DNA of 56,645 nt from Kiritimatiellia bacterium (GTDB lineage Bacteria > Verrucomicrobiota > Kiritimatiellia > CAIQIC01 > Lenti-01): contig JAQUJC010000011.1 in NCBI GenBank assembly GCA_028681135.1, forward strand, positions 1 through 56,645, written 5' to 3'. The notes beneath the pieces are model-generated. The model did no database searches, was not told the DNA's origin, and saw nothing but the letters and a program-made list of their open reading frames with translations. A program made the position numbers and the translations under genes. Every line of letters begins with the position of its first letter. Within the stretch, counting starts at the first letter, position 1. Positions 34,334-43,844 of the stretch are shown piece by piece.

Positions 34334-37300
34334 TTACAGCTTTCGAATTCCAAAGAAGAAGTGGTCGGCCGGCAACGGCGGCGACGTCATGACCGGGGGG
34401 GTAGCCGGGAGATTGGTGACCACGACAAAGCCATCGGTCAGATGGGTGGTGGCCAGGACGTCATAGCGGTCCTGGCGGTTGGTGAAGGCATGCCACACAA
34501 TGCGCCACGCGTTGGTGCCTGGATGCCGGGTTTGAAAATCGACCACCAGCCGGGCATCGGCGGGGTTGGTGGGGTTGGTGCCGAGGTCATGCTCCTGCCA
34601 GGTGAGAAACCCGTCGCGATCCTGATCGAGGCTGGCCTCGGCCATCCAGTGGCGGTTGGTCAAGCCAAACTGCGCCAACCACGCCGGCGGCACCAGGCCT
34701 TCCGCAAGCCATGGGGCGAATACCGCCTGCACATCAAGGTTGCTGGCGAGCGAGGTCCAGGAGAGCGTCTGCGTGGTGATGATTCCCGGCAATGGAACGA
34801 GCGAGGCATTCGTTTGGATATCCGCAATGAATGCGCCGCCATCCGCAGCAAGGTCGACCGCAAATGGCGTGTCGGCTGCCAGCAGGAATTCGCCGGTGGG
34901 GGTGGCATGGCCGGGACCATCGGTCATCACGCGCACGCGGCGGGTTGTGTTGAACAGCGCAACCGGAACCACAATGGGCGAGGGCACTTCGGGATCATTG
35001 TGATGGACGAGCAGCGCGAGGTGCCCCGAGGCCATCGGCGGCAGGGGGGTGGTGTCGAGATGTATAGGAACGGCAACCCCAAACCCAACACCGATAGTCC
35101 AGTTGGTGATCGAGTAATCGAGCCACCCATCGTATTCCGTGCGCGGCGAGACGACCACGTCGTCAATTCGCCAGCCCTCATTGACCACATAGGCATCGGC
35201 GCCAAACCGGAAACGGAGCTGTACATTTTGTCCAGTGTAGGCGGAGAGATCGGCACCGACGGGTTCCCAGCCGTCGGTATCCACAAAGCAAGGCGTACCA
35301 GGGGCAAAGGGCGAGGCTGGATTGGAGGTAATGAGGCCGGGGTATCCCCCCTCCGGCATAAGCGCGTTCCAGGTGAGGCCGCTATTCGCCGAAATCTCCA
35401 GCACCCCGGAGTCCCAGTAGTGAACGCCATCGGGATACTCATCTTGATCGATCTCGAACAGGGCGCGATGCTGGAAGTCGAGCCGCGGCGAGTCCGCCGC
35501 CAGTTGAATAGGGGGCGACACCAATCCGGCGTGGGTCGAGTTGCGATAGATGCGCGTGATCTCCTGTCCGCAATACCACGCATGGGTGGGCGAGGCGGAT
35601 TCCTGGCTGCTGAGGTGCCAGTCGAGATTGCCGTCGGGGCGGGTCCACCCGGGAGCGCCGCTTTCCATGTCGTCCATCAATCCGATCGGCGCGATCTCCA
35701 GTTCGACCTCTAGATCCCGGCTGCCGGCGTTCTGGATATTCAACAGGAGATTGGTTTGCGACTGGCCCGGCAGCGAGGCCGTGAGCGATTCCGGCGATAG
35801 GGCTATGCGTGCGTAGGCGACCGTAACCGTCCAGGTGGCGGAGGCAGTGGAATAACCGGCATCGTCCACCGCCGAGAGCGAATAGGCGATGACATCGCCG
35901 TCGCGCGCGGGCGAGGGGATGGCCGCGGTGAACAGATCGCCGACGGTATTTGACATGGCGACTGAGCGGGCGAGACCGTCATTGCGTTGCCAGTGTAGGG
36001 TGGCCGCGGCCACATGATGATTGTCGGTGATCGTTGCGGAGAGTCCCCACGGGGCGGGTAGGGTGGCCGGGGAGGGCAGCGGGTCGTGCTGGATGACGGG
36101 CGGCTCGGGGAATGAGGCGGGGTCAAGTGGATCGGTATGATCGGCCGCTTCCAGCTCGTTTTCATGCCCGTCGCCATCGGGATCGCCATAGCGGTCTTGG
36201 CCGATGCCGCCAAAATAGCGCTCCTCGAACCAGTCCGGCAGGCCATTGGCATCCACGTCGCGGCTAGTCGGCAAATAGATGGCGGTGGCCGTTCGCGGAA
36301 CCGACATGGGAATGCCGTAAATCTGGCGGCGCGATGGCCCGCCATTGGTGGGCCAGCGCGCGCCGTCCACCTCCCACCCCGCAAACGTCAGTTGGACGGT
36401 GCCCGACTGATGGTGTTCCGGTGCCACGAGGCTGGCCGCCACGGAATGGAGTTGATGCCAGGTGGTGCCCGAAAGGGCGCCGGCTGGCGAGGATTGATGT
36501 GTCAGGGCGGCCTGCTCCTGCCACAGCCAGGTAATAATGGAAGGTCCCGTCAGCGTAAATGCGAAAAGGGTGTTCGTACCAGCCGCAGGCACGGACCCCG
36601 CGCCCTGCCACCCCGCACAGGCGGTTCGCCAGCCGTTGGTGCCCTCCACCGGGAAGGTGGCCCGGGCCTGAACCTCAACATTGGACGCCAGGGTATGCAA
36701 GCCGTAGGCCGGCTCCACACTGAACTGTTGCCCCGGCAATCCGCTGACCGCCAGCGTCAGCGCCGGGGTGATGTCAAATGTATGCCATTCCGCCGGAAAT
36801 TCGGCCGGGTGGTGCGTGACCAGGTTGGTCGGACCTGCGGAAAGCGCATAATACACGCGTGTTCCCAGCGGCTGCGGTGGGATGGCCGCCGCGAATCGGT
36901 GGCCGTTGGTGCTCGTCATGATGTCCGTGGTAATGGCGTTAGTGTCCCCCGTCGTGTTCCAGTGCAGGTACACAGAAGCGGGGTCTACATCGCCCGCCGA
37001 GGTGACGTCGGCCACGACCGGATAGGGGGAGTCCGTGACCCAGGTGGTCACGAGCGGAGTGTGTTCAATGGTGGCGGGCATGGCCAGCGCTCCGCGCAGA
37101 TAGAGCGCATAGGGCTGGGGGCCTTGCGGCACATGGGTGGCCGTGACCGTCAGCCGCCAGATGCCCCGGGCAGGGGCGAGCACATCCACCCCTTCGAGAT
37201 TATTGAGTACATCCGGTTCGGCCAGGCCGTGGGGATGGTGTACCGCGCCGCCAGGGGCCTCCAACTGTACATCGAGGTTGTTCACCAGATTCACGGCGGC

Positions 37301-39328
37301 GGCCAGCGCCGACGGATAGTCGCTGTAGGCCATGATCGCGGTCAACGGGGCATTGCGGGTGACCACAAAATCAAAGGTGGCGCTCTCGCCTGTGTGCAGC
37401 GCCGTCGGGCCTTCAAGGAAAACCGCGGACAGGCCCCCCGTTGGGAACAGCGTGGCCCCCACATCGATCTGGCCCCAGCCCTCGACGGTGTTGGGACGCG
37501 GCGCATCCGGAATTTCCTGAAAGGCGTCAGTGCCGTATTGCCCCGGCGAAAGCGCGCGCGCTCCACCGGCCAGGGCCGCCTTCAGGAGGGCGGCCGAGGG
37601 CGCCTCCAGGCCAAGAACATCCGTGGCGTATTGCCGCACCAGCACCGCGGCGCCGGCCGCCAGCGGGGTGGCCATGCTGGTGCCGCCCATGAAGCAGTAG
37701 TTGGTATTGTCAGCCAACACCCCCCAGCCGGTATCCGCCGACGCACGCGAGCGGGCAGAAATGATATCGGTGCCCGGCGTCACGATGTCGGGTTTGATGC
37801 GTCCGTCGGCGGCTGGACCGTGCGAGGAGTAGGCCGCCATGCCCTGCGGTGCTCCCGCGGGACTGGACGATACATAATCGGAGCGGATGGGGTCGGCACG
37901 GTAATCCGCATACCAAAGCTGCCCATAGGTCTTGGACGTTCGCCCGCCGCTGCCCGGCATCCGCCCGCTTTCTGCCGCGCCCACCGCCAGTACATTTTTG
38001 GCGGATGCGGGGGCATCCAGCGACAGCGGATCCACTCGCCCATCGCGATTTTCGTCCGTCCCGTCATTCCCCGCCGCAAAGGCAATGAGCATGTCCGGAT
38101 GATCCCAGATGAACTCATCCGTCGTCATCGAATCGCTGGTATAGTCCCCCTCCACCGCGCTGCCCCAACTGTCGGAGTGAATCCGCGCTCCGAGATCATG
38201 GGGGGGGCGGTACAGCTCGTTGAGATCATCCGGGAGCGCCAACGTGTCATCGGCCGTCATGATCGACTGAAAGACCAGCCCCGCCCCGGGGGCCATGCCG
38301 TGGTACTGGCCGCCCGAGGCCGCCCCGGTGCCCACCACCGAGCCCGCCACATGCGTCCCGTGGTAATAGGTGTCGCTCCAGTTCGTGAGCCGTCCAATAT
38401 CCAGCACCTGAATCAGCCGCCCCGCAAAATCCGGATGCAGCGTAGGGGTGTCACCCGAATCCAGGCCGGTATCGGCGATGGCCACCACCTGTCCCGTCCC
38501 ATCCAGACCGTGGGTGTCGTGCACAATATCCACGTTCAGTCGCCCCTCCCCCCGGGCCACGTCATTGAGCATCCGCGGCGGCTGATGGACTTCGACCCAC
38601 TGCACTTCGGGCAGACGGGCGAAGTCGGTGGCGGCCCGTGCCGGTAGCGCTGCGCGCACCAGGCCCCACCGCCGTCCTGGGGCCGCCCGGACGTCGGACG
38701 CCCCCGCCGCCGTCAGTTCGCGCGCCAGGTCCGTCACGTCGCCCGGCGCAAAGGTCTGCAAGGTGACCGGCACGGTCAACGCGGGGTCTTGGCGGGAGAG
38801 GGCCGCCAGCAGCGGCTGGATTTTATGCAGCGGCCGGTACTCATTCATCCCGATCAGGTGCGGCAGGTGCCGGAACCGATCAGGTGCATCCGCAGGGGCC
38901 TCGATCAACAGGGCATGATCCGGCAGATAGGCGCGGATAATGCCGTCGGCGTCTTCGATGGCGGTCCGCCAGGCTCCACGGATCGGCGCATCAAAAAGAA
39001 CCATCCACGGATACCCCCGGGCCGATGGCCGGGCATGGACCGGAAAATCATCCAGGGCAAAACCGGGACGCACCACGCCCGAACGTAACCGTATGGCCGG
39101 TCCCGCAGCCGGTGAAGCGGGGGGGGGGGCGTCCAAACGGCGGCGCATGTCGTGAATCGATGCGGCAGCGCCGGTCGCCGCTTCAGCCAGCGTTGGACCC
39201 GGTGGGGGGGGAGGGGGAGCGGGGTGCAATGGACGATGCCGTCCGGTCAGCCATATCCCTATCCCAATCGCCACCATCATTCCGAGGGCGATGAGTCCGG
39301 CTCGACGACTGGAGGGTAAGCGGATCAT
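34334..39328 (-). CDS. Giant secreted subtilisin-like (S8) serine protease
   Basis: The 1664-residue protein has an N-terminal signal anchor (~9-28) and a prodomain with a poly-Pro linker. The S8 catalytic domain (~255-590) keeps the full triad: D286 (AIADTGLDSG), H323 (HGTHVAG) and S551 (GGTSMATP). A P-domain-like beta sandwich, several beta domains and an EF-hand/thrombospondin-3-like segment (DRDGFLTWQEHDLGTNPTNP) follow. An 11-G run (39,119-39,129) encodes part of the N-terminal linker. It is probably self-processed, with the C-terminal domains binding carbohydrate or the cell surface. It stands alone between the other giant protein and the duplicated island. Confidence 0.88.
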   Translation of the reverse strand: MIRLPSSRRAGLIALGMMVAIGIGIWLTGRHRPLHPAPPPPPPGPTLAEAATGAAASIHDMRRRLDAPPPASPAAGPAIRLRSGVVRPGFALDDFPVHARPSARGYPWMVLFDAPIRGAWRTAIEDADGIIRAYLPDHALLIEAPADAPDRFRHLPHLIGMNEYRPLHKIQPLLAALSRQDPALTVPVTLQTFAPGDVTDLARELTAAGASDVRAAPGRRWGLVRAALPARAATDFARLPEVQWVEVHQPPRMLNDVARGEGRLNVDIVHDTHGLDGTGQVVAIADTGLDSGDTPTLHPDFAGRLIQVLDIGRLTNWSDTYYHGTHVAGSVVGTGAASGGQYHGMAPGAGLVFQSIMTADDTLALPDDLNELYRPPHDLGARIHSDSWGSAVEGDYTSDSMTTDEFIWDHPDMLIAFAAGNDGTDENRDGRVDPLSLDAPASAKNVLAVGAAESGRMPGSGGRTSKTYGQLWYADYRADPIRSDYVSSSPAGAPQGMAAYSSHGPAADGRIKPDIVTPGTDIISARSRASADTGWGVLADNTNYCFMGGTSMATPLAAGAAVLVRQYATDVLGLEAPSAALLKAALAGGARALSPGQYGTDAFQEIPDAPRPNTVEGWGQIDVGATLFPTGGLSAVFLEGPTALHTGESATFDFVVTRNAPLTAIMAYSDYPSALAAAVNLVNNLDVQLEAPGGAVHHPHGLAEPDVLNNLEGVDVLAPARGIWRLTVTATHVPQGPQPYALYLRGALAMPATIEHTPLVTTWVTDSPYPVVADVTSAGDVDPASVYLHWNTTGDTNAITTDIMTSTNGHRFAAAIPPQPLGTRVYYALSAGPTNLVTHHPAEFPAEWHTFDITPALTLAVSGLPGQQFSVEPAYGLHTLASNVEVQARATFPVEGTNGWRTACAGWQGAGSVPAAGTNTLFAFTLTGPSIITWLWQEQAALTHQSSPAGALSGTTWHQLHSVAASLVAPEHHQSGTVQLTFAGWEVDGARWPTNGGPSRRQIYGIPMSVPRTATAIYLPTSRDVDANGLPDWFEERYFGGIGQDRYGDPDGDGHENELEAADHTDPLDPASFPEPPVIQHDPLPSPATLPAPWGLSATITDNHHVAAATLHWQRNDGLARSVAMSNTVGDLFTAAIPSPARDGDVIAYSLSAVDDAGYSTASATWTVTVAYARIALSPESLTASLPGQSQTNLLLNIQNAGSRDLEVELEIAPIGLMDDMESGAPGWTRPDGNLDWHLSSQESASPTHAWYCGQEITRIYRNSTHAGLVSPPIQLAADSPRLDFQHRALFEIDQDEYPDGVHYWDSGVLEISANSGLTWNALMPEGGYPGLITSNPASPFAPGTPCFVDTDGWEPVGADLSAYTGQNVQLRFRFGADAYVVNEGWRIDDVVVSPRTEYDGWLDYSITNWTIGVGFGVAVPIHLDTTPLPPMASGHLALLVHHNDPEVPSPIVVPVALFNTTRRVRVMTDGPGHATPTGEFLLAADTPFAVDLAADGGAFIADIQTNASLVPLPGIITTQTLSWTSLASNLDVQAVFAPWLAEGLVPPAWLAQFGLTNRHWMAEASLDQDRDGFLTWQEHDLGTNPTNPADARLVVDFQTRHPGTNAWRIVWHAFTNRQDRYDVLATTHLTDGFVVVTNLPATPPVMTSPPLPADHFFFGIRKL

Positions 39329-39401
39329 GGCGTAGCGTGTTCCATCTGCTTAAGTTACCACGGGTTTTTCATAAAAGCCAAGCGGTGTAATACGCTTTTA
39401 G

Positions 39402-39437
39402 CCTGGACCCGACCGATCCGGCCGATGCCGTGGGTAT
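39402..39437 (+). pseudogene. 36-bp remnant of the propeller/beta-helix gene
   Basis: These bases match 46,721-46,756, inside the thrombospondin-3-like end of the large gene at 44,615, and encode LDPTDPADAVG. They then jump to the sequence found just upstream of the second carbonic anhydrase copy, skipping ~325 bp. The remnant shows that the duplicated unit once included the 3' end of that gene. Confidence 0.75.
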
Positions 39438-39440
39438 CCG

Positions 39441-40234
39441 CGGCTGACAACCGCTTGCTTTCTACCGGTAAACTCCGGCATAGTCGGGTGGCGGGAAGAT
39501 TATCTCTCCATCAGGAAAAAGCGCCATGAAAACACTGAGTCATTTGTTTGACCAGAACCGCAACTGGGCGGATGGAAGGCGGCAGGCAGATGCGACATTC
39601 TTTAAAAAGCTCACCCGCCAGCAGGCCCCGGAATATCTCTGGATCGGCTGCTCAGACAGCCGGGTGCCGGCCAACGAAATCGTGGGGCTGCCTCTCGGCG
39701 AGCTGTTCGTACACCGGAATGTCGCCAATTTGGTGATCCAATCCGACATCAATTGTCTCTCAACCATCCAGTACGCGGTCGAAGCCCTCAAGGTGACGCA
39801 CATCATCGTTTGCGGCCACTACGACTGCGGCGGGATCCAGGCGGCCATGGAAACCTGCTCACACGGACTGGTGGACAACTGGCTTGGCCATGTCCGCGAC
39901 ATTGCGCGCCGCCGCCGGACCGAACTGGATTCGATTCCGGATGAACCCCGGCGTTTGGAACGCCTGTGCGAGATGAATATCGAGGAACAGGTGCTGAACG
40001 TGGGCCGCACCACCCCCGTGCAGGCCGCCTGGGCGCGCGGCCAGCCGCTCATGGTCCATGGCTGGGTCTATCATCTGACCAATGGCCTGCTCATGGACTT
40101 GAGCATGTCGATCGCCTCCGACGAAGAACTCCGGGCGCTCGAAGATGGCTGAATATGCCTGAAGGCTGAAGTCTGTAGACGGATCGTGTTCGGTCAAAAT
40201 CGGTCGCTCTGGGGCTAAAATTGCCCCCCCCCCC
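39441..40234. repeat. Direct repeat, left copy (carbonic anhydrase unit)
   Basis: About 794 bp here are nearly identical to 47,082-47,875 at a constant offset of 7,641 bp. The unit covers the 5' leader, the carbonic anhydrase gene, the 3' region and the start of a poly-C tract. After a ~100-bp unrelated stretch, homology resumes in the palindrome array. The repeats enclose the hsdM fragments, the AbiE-like pair and the beta-helix gene. Confidence 0.9.
39526..40152 (+). CDS. can: Beta-class carbonic anhydrase (copy 1)
   Basis: The 208-residue enzyme interconverts CO2 and bicarbonate in the cytoplasm. Zinc ligands C42, H98 and C101 and the catalytic dyad D44/R46 are present (CSDSRVPANE, GHYDCGG). 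The length is typical for the Can subtype. A well-placed AGGAAAAAGCGCC leader precedes the ATG. It differs from copy 2 at four residues (D9E, L56P, P-to-S in DE(P/S)RRLE, and the last residue). The symbol follows the E. coli enzyme. Confidence 0.92.
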   Translation: MKTLSHLFDQNRNWADGRRQADATFFKKLTRQQAPEYLWIGCSDSRVPANEIVGLPLGELFVHRNVANLVIQSDINCLSTIQYAVEALKVTHIIVCGHYDCGGIQAAMETCSHGLVDNWLGHVRDIARRRRTELDSIPDEPRRLERLCEMNIEEQVLNVGRTTPVQAAWARGQPLMVHGWVYHLTNGLLMDLSMSIASDEELRALEDG

Positions 40235-40580
40235 CCCAGTAAAAACCCGCCCCACACCCACCCGAATCGCCAAAGAGCGCAAACAATTCCCAACCCCGCG
40301 CTCTACAGTGCTCAAAGCTCGGAGAACAGCCCTAAATGAAAGTTTTTCCATAACGTGGAAAAATCGTAAAAAAGTTTTCCATACCGTGGAAAAATCGCCA
40401 AAAAATCTTCCATACCGTGGAAAACAGCCGAGTGCAGAGTCCAAGTTTCGCTTTTGCGAAACGATGGACGAACGCGACGGTCTATAGCGCTGAGGCTTTG
40501 CTCAGCGAGCGAGGACGCGACAGCGTCTGGAGCGGCAAATCAGGCCGTTTTTCTATAGCGTGGAAACATTTCTTCCATAG
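40153..40580. other. Non-coding linker: poly-C, palindromes, truncated hsdM edge
   Basis: This ~430-bp region holds a C14 tract (40,224-40,237), the end of the duplicated unit, a three-unit palindrome array, two degenerate palindrome units and GC-rich sequence. The last TTCCATAG of a palindrome unit provides an in-frame TAG directly before the truncated hsdM frame. No intact gene is present. Confidence 0.6.
40344..40424. repeat. 31-bp palindromic array, left copy (3 units)
   Basis: Units at 40,344, 40,375 and 40,407 each contain TTTTCCATA(A/C)CGTGGAAAA, a 7-bp-stem inverted repeat, joined by ATCG(T/C)(A/C)AAAAA spacers with a 31-bp period. Degenerate units follow at 40,549-40,566 and 40,571-40,582. 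The array ends exactly where the truncated hsdM begins. A five-unit version is at 47,915. Confidence 0.85.
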
Positions 40581-41777
40581 CGGGCCAACCCCGAGACGCT
40601 CTACCGCGTGTTTGGCGCGGCAGACTGGGGCAACCGCGAAATGCTGACCGACGAGATCCTCAAGGACCTCATCGAGGGGCTTTCGGGGGTGGCGCTGGGC
40701 AACCAGGCGGTGGGCACCGATATTCTCGGCGATGCCTACGAATACCTGATCGGGAAATTCGCCGACATCACCAAGCGCAAGAAGGCCGGGGAATTCTACA
40801 CGCCGCGCAGCGTGGTGCGGATGATGGTCGAGATTCTCGATCCCAAGGAAGGCGAGAGCATCTACGACCCCACCTGCGGCACGGGCGGGATGCTGCTGGG
40901 CGCGATTGCGCATGTCCGGCAGGCTGGGGGCGATCCGCGCACTTTTTTCGGCAAGATCCACGGCCAGGAAAAGAATTTGACCACCGCGTCCATCGCGCGG
41001 ATGAATCTCGTGCTGCACGGCATCGAGGATTACCAGATCGTGCGCGAGGATACGCTGCGGAACCCGGCCTTCACGGATTCCAGTACCGGCGGCCTGGCTA
41101 CCTTCGATTGCGTCATCGCCAATCCGCCCTTTTCGCTGAAGGAATGGGGCCGTGAGATTTGGCAAGCCGATCCGTGGGGTCGGGCCGCATACGGCTTGCC
41201 GCCGGACAACTACGGCGACTTCGCCTGGGTCCAGCACATGGTGGCCTCGATGGCGGCGCGCAAGGGGCGCATGGCCGTCGTTTTGTCGCAGGGCGCGCTT
41301 TTCCGCAAGGGCGCCGAGGGCAAAATCCGCCAGAAACTTCTGCAGAAGGATCTGGTCGAAGCCGTCATCGGGCTTGCACCCAACATTTTCTATGGCACTG
41401 GACTCGCACCGGCCATCGTCGTCTTGCGCCGGACAAAACCCGCGGCTCGCAAGGGCAAAGTGCTGATCGTGGATGCTTCCAGCCTGTTCCGCAAGGGCCG
41501 AGCCCAGAATTTCCTCGATCCGGAACACGCCCGGCAAATCAACGAATGGGTGCAATCGTTCCGGGATGTGGAAGACCGCGCCAAGGTGATCGGCTTGGAC
41601 GACATCAAAGCCGAAGACTGGACGCTGAACATTTCGCGCTATGTTCTTCCTCCCTTGGGCGAGGAGATTCCGCCGCTGCCGGAAGCGGTGACTGCATTCA
41701 AGGCCGCGCTGGTGGAAGCCCGCGCCGCCGAAGACAGGCTGCGCGAAGTGTTGACAACGGGAGGATGGTTGGTCTGA
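40581..41777 (+). pseudogene. hsdM: HsdM, 5'-truncated (type I DNA methyltransferase)
   Basis: The open frame of 398 codons begins RANPETLYRVFGAADW immediately after a palindrome unit and an in-frame TAG. It lacks the ~120-150 N-terminal residues of the HsdM helical domain and any good start codon. Motif I (DPTCGTGGML), the catalytic NPPF motif (VIANPPFSL) and the normal C-terminus (TTGGWLV) are intact. As a type I methylase it would modify adenines with HsdS, but the missing N-terminus should prevent normal assembly. A GTG at 40,608 could give a 389-residue fragment. Confidence 0.85.
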
Positions 41778-41872
41778 AATGCTGTGCAGATACAAATCTG
41801 CCATGAAGATGCAATATTGTATTGCAGACACAATATGTCTTTGGCACTATGAGGATTGCAGGAGGCATGACC

Positions 41873-42919
41873 ATGAATAATTTTGGGAGTCTACAGTCCA
41901 AGCCAGATCTTGATAGCGAAACCGCCGTTATAGAGGTCAAAGCCACGCTTTCGGCGGTGCGGGGCATGCGTGATGCCCTTATCTCATTGGCTATAAGAGT
42001 GTTGGAAGATAATAGACATGGCTATCTGTTGCTTCTCGATCCAGGGCTGAGTAATTCTTTCCTTGAAAAAGAGTTGCGCAAAATAAAATTCGCACTTCGC
42101 CCCGATTTGGCTAAGCGACTTTTCCTGGTTGTGGCCAAGCAAGGAAAAATCATGGAGGGGGTTGGCTCTATCCCGTCAGAGGACCGTGAACTGCTTAATC
42201 GGGCCATCGCGGCAGAGAAAAAGCACGGCACAAAGCTCGCGAGTCCCAACAAGCAGGATGAAGTGTTTCTGGTCATGCTTCATCAGTGGGTCACTGGCCA
42301 AGGCCCCATGACTTCTCGCTGGCTGGAGGAGACGGTGGACTGCAACTATCGAACGGTGGCCAGTGCGATCGAGCGTCTTGGACATGCGGTTCGACGGCAA
42401 TCGGATCGCAGCGTCGCACTGAAGTATTTTCCCGAGCAGGAATGGGGGAGATTGCTGGCCGTCGCCCAAAGAACCAGATCCACGATGCTGTATGCAGACG
42501 CATCCGGCCAGCCGCGATCCCCTGAATCCCTGCTTCGACGATTGCCCGGATTGAACCGCCCGGATGTGGCGGTCGGGGGTGTTCTGGGCGCGAAGCGGTA
42601 TTTCGATGACTTGGACATCGTCGGAACGCCGCGACTGGATCTCTGCATCCATTGTCCCGGGAAAAGGATTGATCTAGATTTCATCCCAAAGCTTGATCCG
42701 GGACTAATGAGAACCCGGGATACCCACCAGCCGGCGCAGCTGGCCCTCCATTTCCTGCGCCGCAAGGAGCCGCTTTTCGATAAAAAATCGCAGGAATTTC
42801 CTTGGGCGGACTCCGTGGAATGTCTGCTGGAGTTGTATAGTGCGCGTCTCGATCCACAAGCGAGAAGCTTTCAGGAGTTCCTGTCTACGCGAGGAAGAGA
42901 GTTGAGTAGCGATGACTGA
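41873..42919 (+). CDS. Winged-helix protein, AbiEi-like candidate
   Basis: The ATG at 41,873 has an ideal AGGAGG 7 nt upstream, so I reject earlier in-frame starts. The protein is 348 residues. An N-terminal alpha/beta region contains KPDLDSETAVIEVK (a PD-x-ExK-like spacing) and HGYLLLLDPGL. The middle has a winged-helix pattern (MTSRWLEETVDCNYRTVASA...). The C-terminus (VAVGGVLGAKRYF...LDLCIHC) resembles the AbiEi-type effector region. It overlaps the next gene by 8 bp. AbiEi is the antitoxin and repressor in known AbiE systems. The assignment is by architecture, and similarity is weak. Confidence 0.5.
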   Translation: MNNFGSLQSKPDLDSETAVIEVKATLSAVRGMRDALISLAIRVLEDNRHGYLLLLDPGLSNSFLEKELRKIKFALRPDLAKRLFLVVAKQGKIMEGVGSIPSEDRELLNRAIAAEKKHGTKLASPNKQDEVFLVMLHQWVTGQGPMTSRWLEETVDCNYRTVASAIERLGHAVRRQSDRSVALKYFPEQEWGRLLAVAQRTRSTMLYADASGQPRSPESLLRRLPGLNRPDVAVGGVLGAKRYFDDLDIVGTPRLDLCIHCPGKRIDLDFIPKLDPGLMRTRDTHQPAQLALHFLRRKEPLFDKKSQEFPWADSVECLLELYSARLDPQARSFQEFLSTRGRELSSDD

Positions 42920-43844
42920 AAACGAACTCAAGGCCATTTCTCCCGCGAAGGTCCTCGGGGAGATCGCGGAGGTGGTGCCTGCGGGCTGCCGGGACAAGCT
43001 GATCATCATCGGCAGCCTGGCCGTTGGCTATCACTATGCCGATCAAATGAACGGGATGGCCGTACGCACCAAAGATGCCGACTGTCTTCTGTCCCCTCGC
43101 GTTGCAGCGGTCGATGCCGGCATCCAGATCGCACAAGACTTGATGAATGCCGGTTGGCAGTTCAAACCGATCGCGCCGCACAACCAACCCGGGACTGAAA
43201 GCACGCCCGAAGATAACCTTCCCGCGGTTCGCCTGACCCCGCCGGGTAAATCGGAGTGGTTTATCGAACTCCTCACCGTTCCCGCAGATTCGCATCAGCG
43301 CAATCAACGCTGGGTGCGATTGGCTACGAGCCATGGTCATTTTGGCCTATGCAGCTTCGGGTTTCTCTCGCTGAACGACCTGGAGCCCATCCCGACCGAT
43401 TTGGGGATCCGGATTGCCCGCCCCGAGATGATGGCGTTGGCCAGTCTGCTGGAACACCCCATCATCAAGTCGAACTTGATGTCGACCGGCTTTGCGGGCC
43501 GAATGGACATCAAGCGCAGCAACAAGGATCTTGGGCGTGTACTGGCCATCGCCCGCCTCGCCATCGGACGGGATGAGGATGCGCTCTTGAAGTGGCCGGC
43601 ACTCTGGAAGGATGCCTTGCAGAACCGTTTCCCTGACGAGTGGCGGGAGCTGGCCAGCCGTGCAGGAAATGGCTTGCGGGCCTTATTGGCCAGTGAGCAG
43701 GATCTCGAACAGGCGCTTTATACCTGCGCTTATGGCCTTCTGGTATCCCGGCCGCCCACGCTGGAACAGCTTCGCATAGCCGGGCAACGCTTGGTGCAGG
43801 ATGTCATTCTGCCGCTTGAGGTGGAGGCCGGTCGCGATGAGTGA
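42912..43844 (+). CDS. Nucleotidyltransferase-fold protein, AbiEii-like candidate
   Basis: The 310-residue protein starts in an 8-bp overlap (ATGACTGA) with the winged-helix gene. It carries a nucleotidyltransferase-type motif: IIIGSLAVGYHY, then TKDADCLL, giving G-S...D-x-D. A mostly helical C-terminus (~200-310) follows, as in AbiEii/MenA-type toxins. Its own stop overlaps the start of the hsdM 5' fragment by 8 bp (ATGAGTGA). Translational coupling to a DNA methylase gene suggests it belonged to the restriction-modification operon. Toxic activity is not shown. Confidence 0.55.
   Translation: MTENELKAISPAKVLGEIAEVVPAGCRDKLIIIGSLAVGYHYADQMNGMAVRTKDADCLLSPRVAAVDAGIQIAQDLMNAGWQFKPIAPHNQPGTESTPEDNLPAVRLTPPGKSEWFIELLTVPADSHQRNQRWVRLATSHGHFGLCSFGFLSLNDLEPIPTDLGIRIARPEMMALASLLEHPIIKSNLMSTGFAGRMDIKRSNKDLGRVLAIARLAIGRDEDALLKWPALWKDALQNRFPDEWRELASRAGNGLRALLASEQDLEQALYTCAYGLLVSRPPTLEQLRIAGQRLVQDVILPLEVEAGRDE

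Noticed and set aside
36137..38647. 836-codon plus-strand open frame
   Set aside because: It is antisense to the subtilase gene, which has an intact triad; the composition is Arg/Gly/His-rich as in high-GC shadow frames.
40482..41831. 449-codon minus-strand open frame
   Set aside because: Antisense to the hsdM fragment with NPPF and motif I; no independent support.
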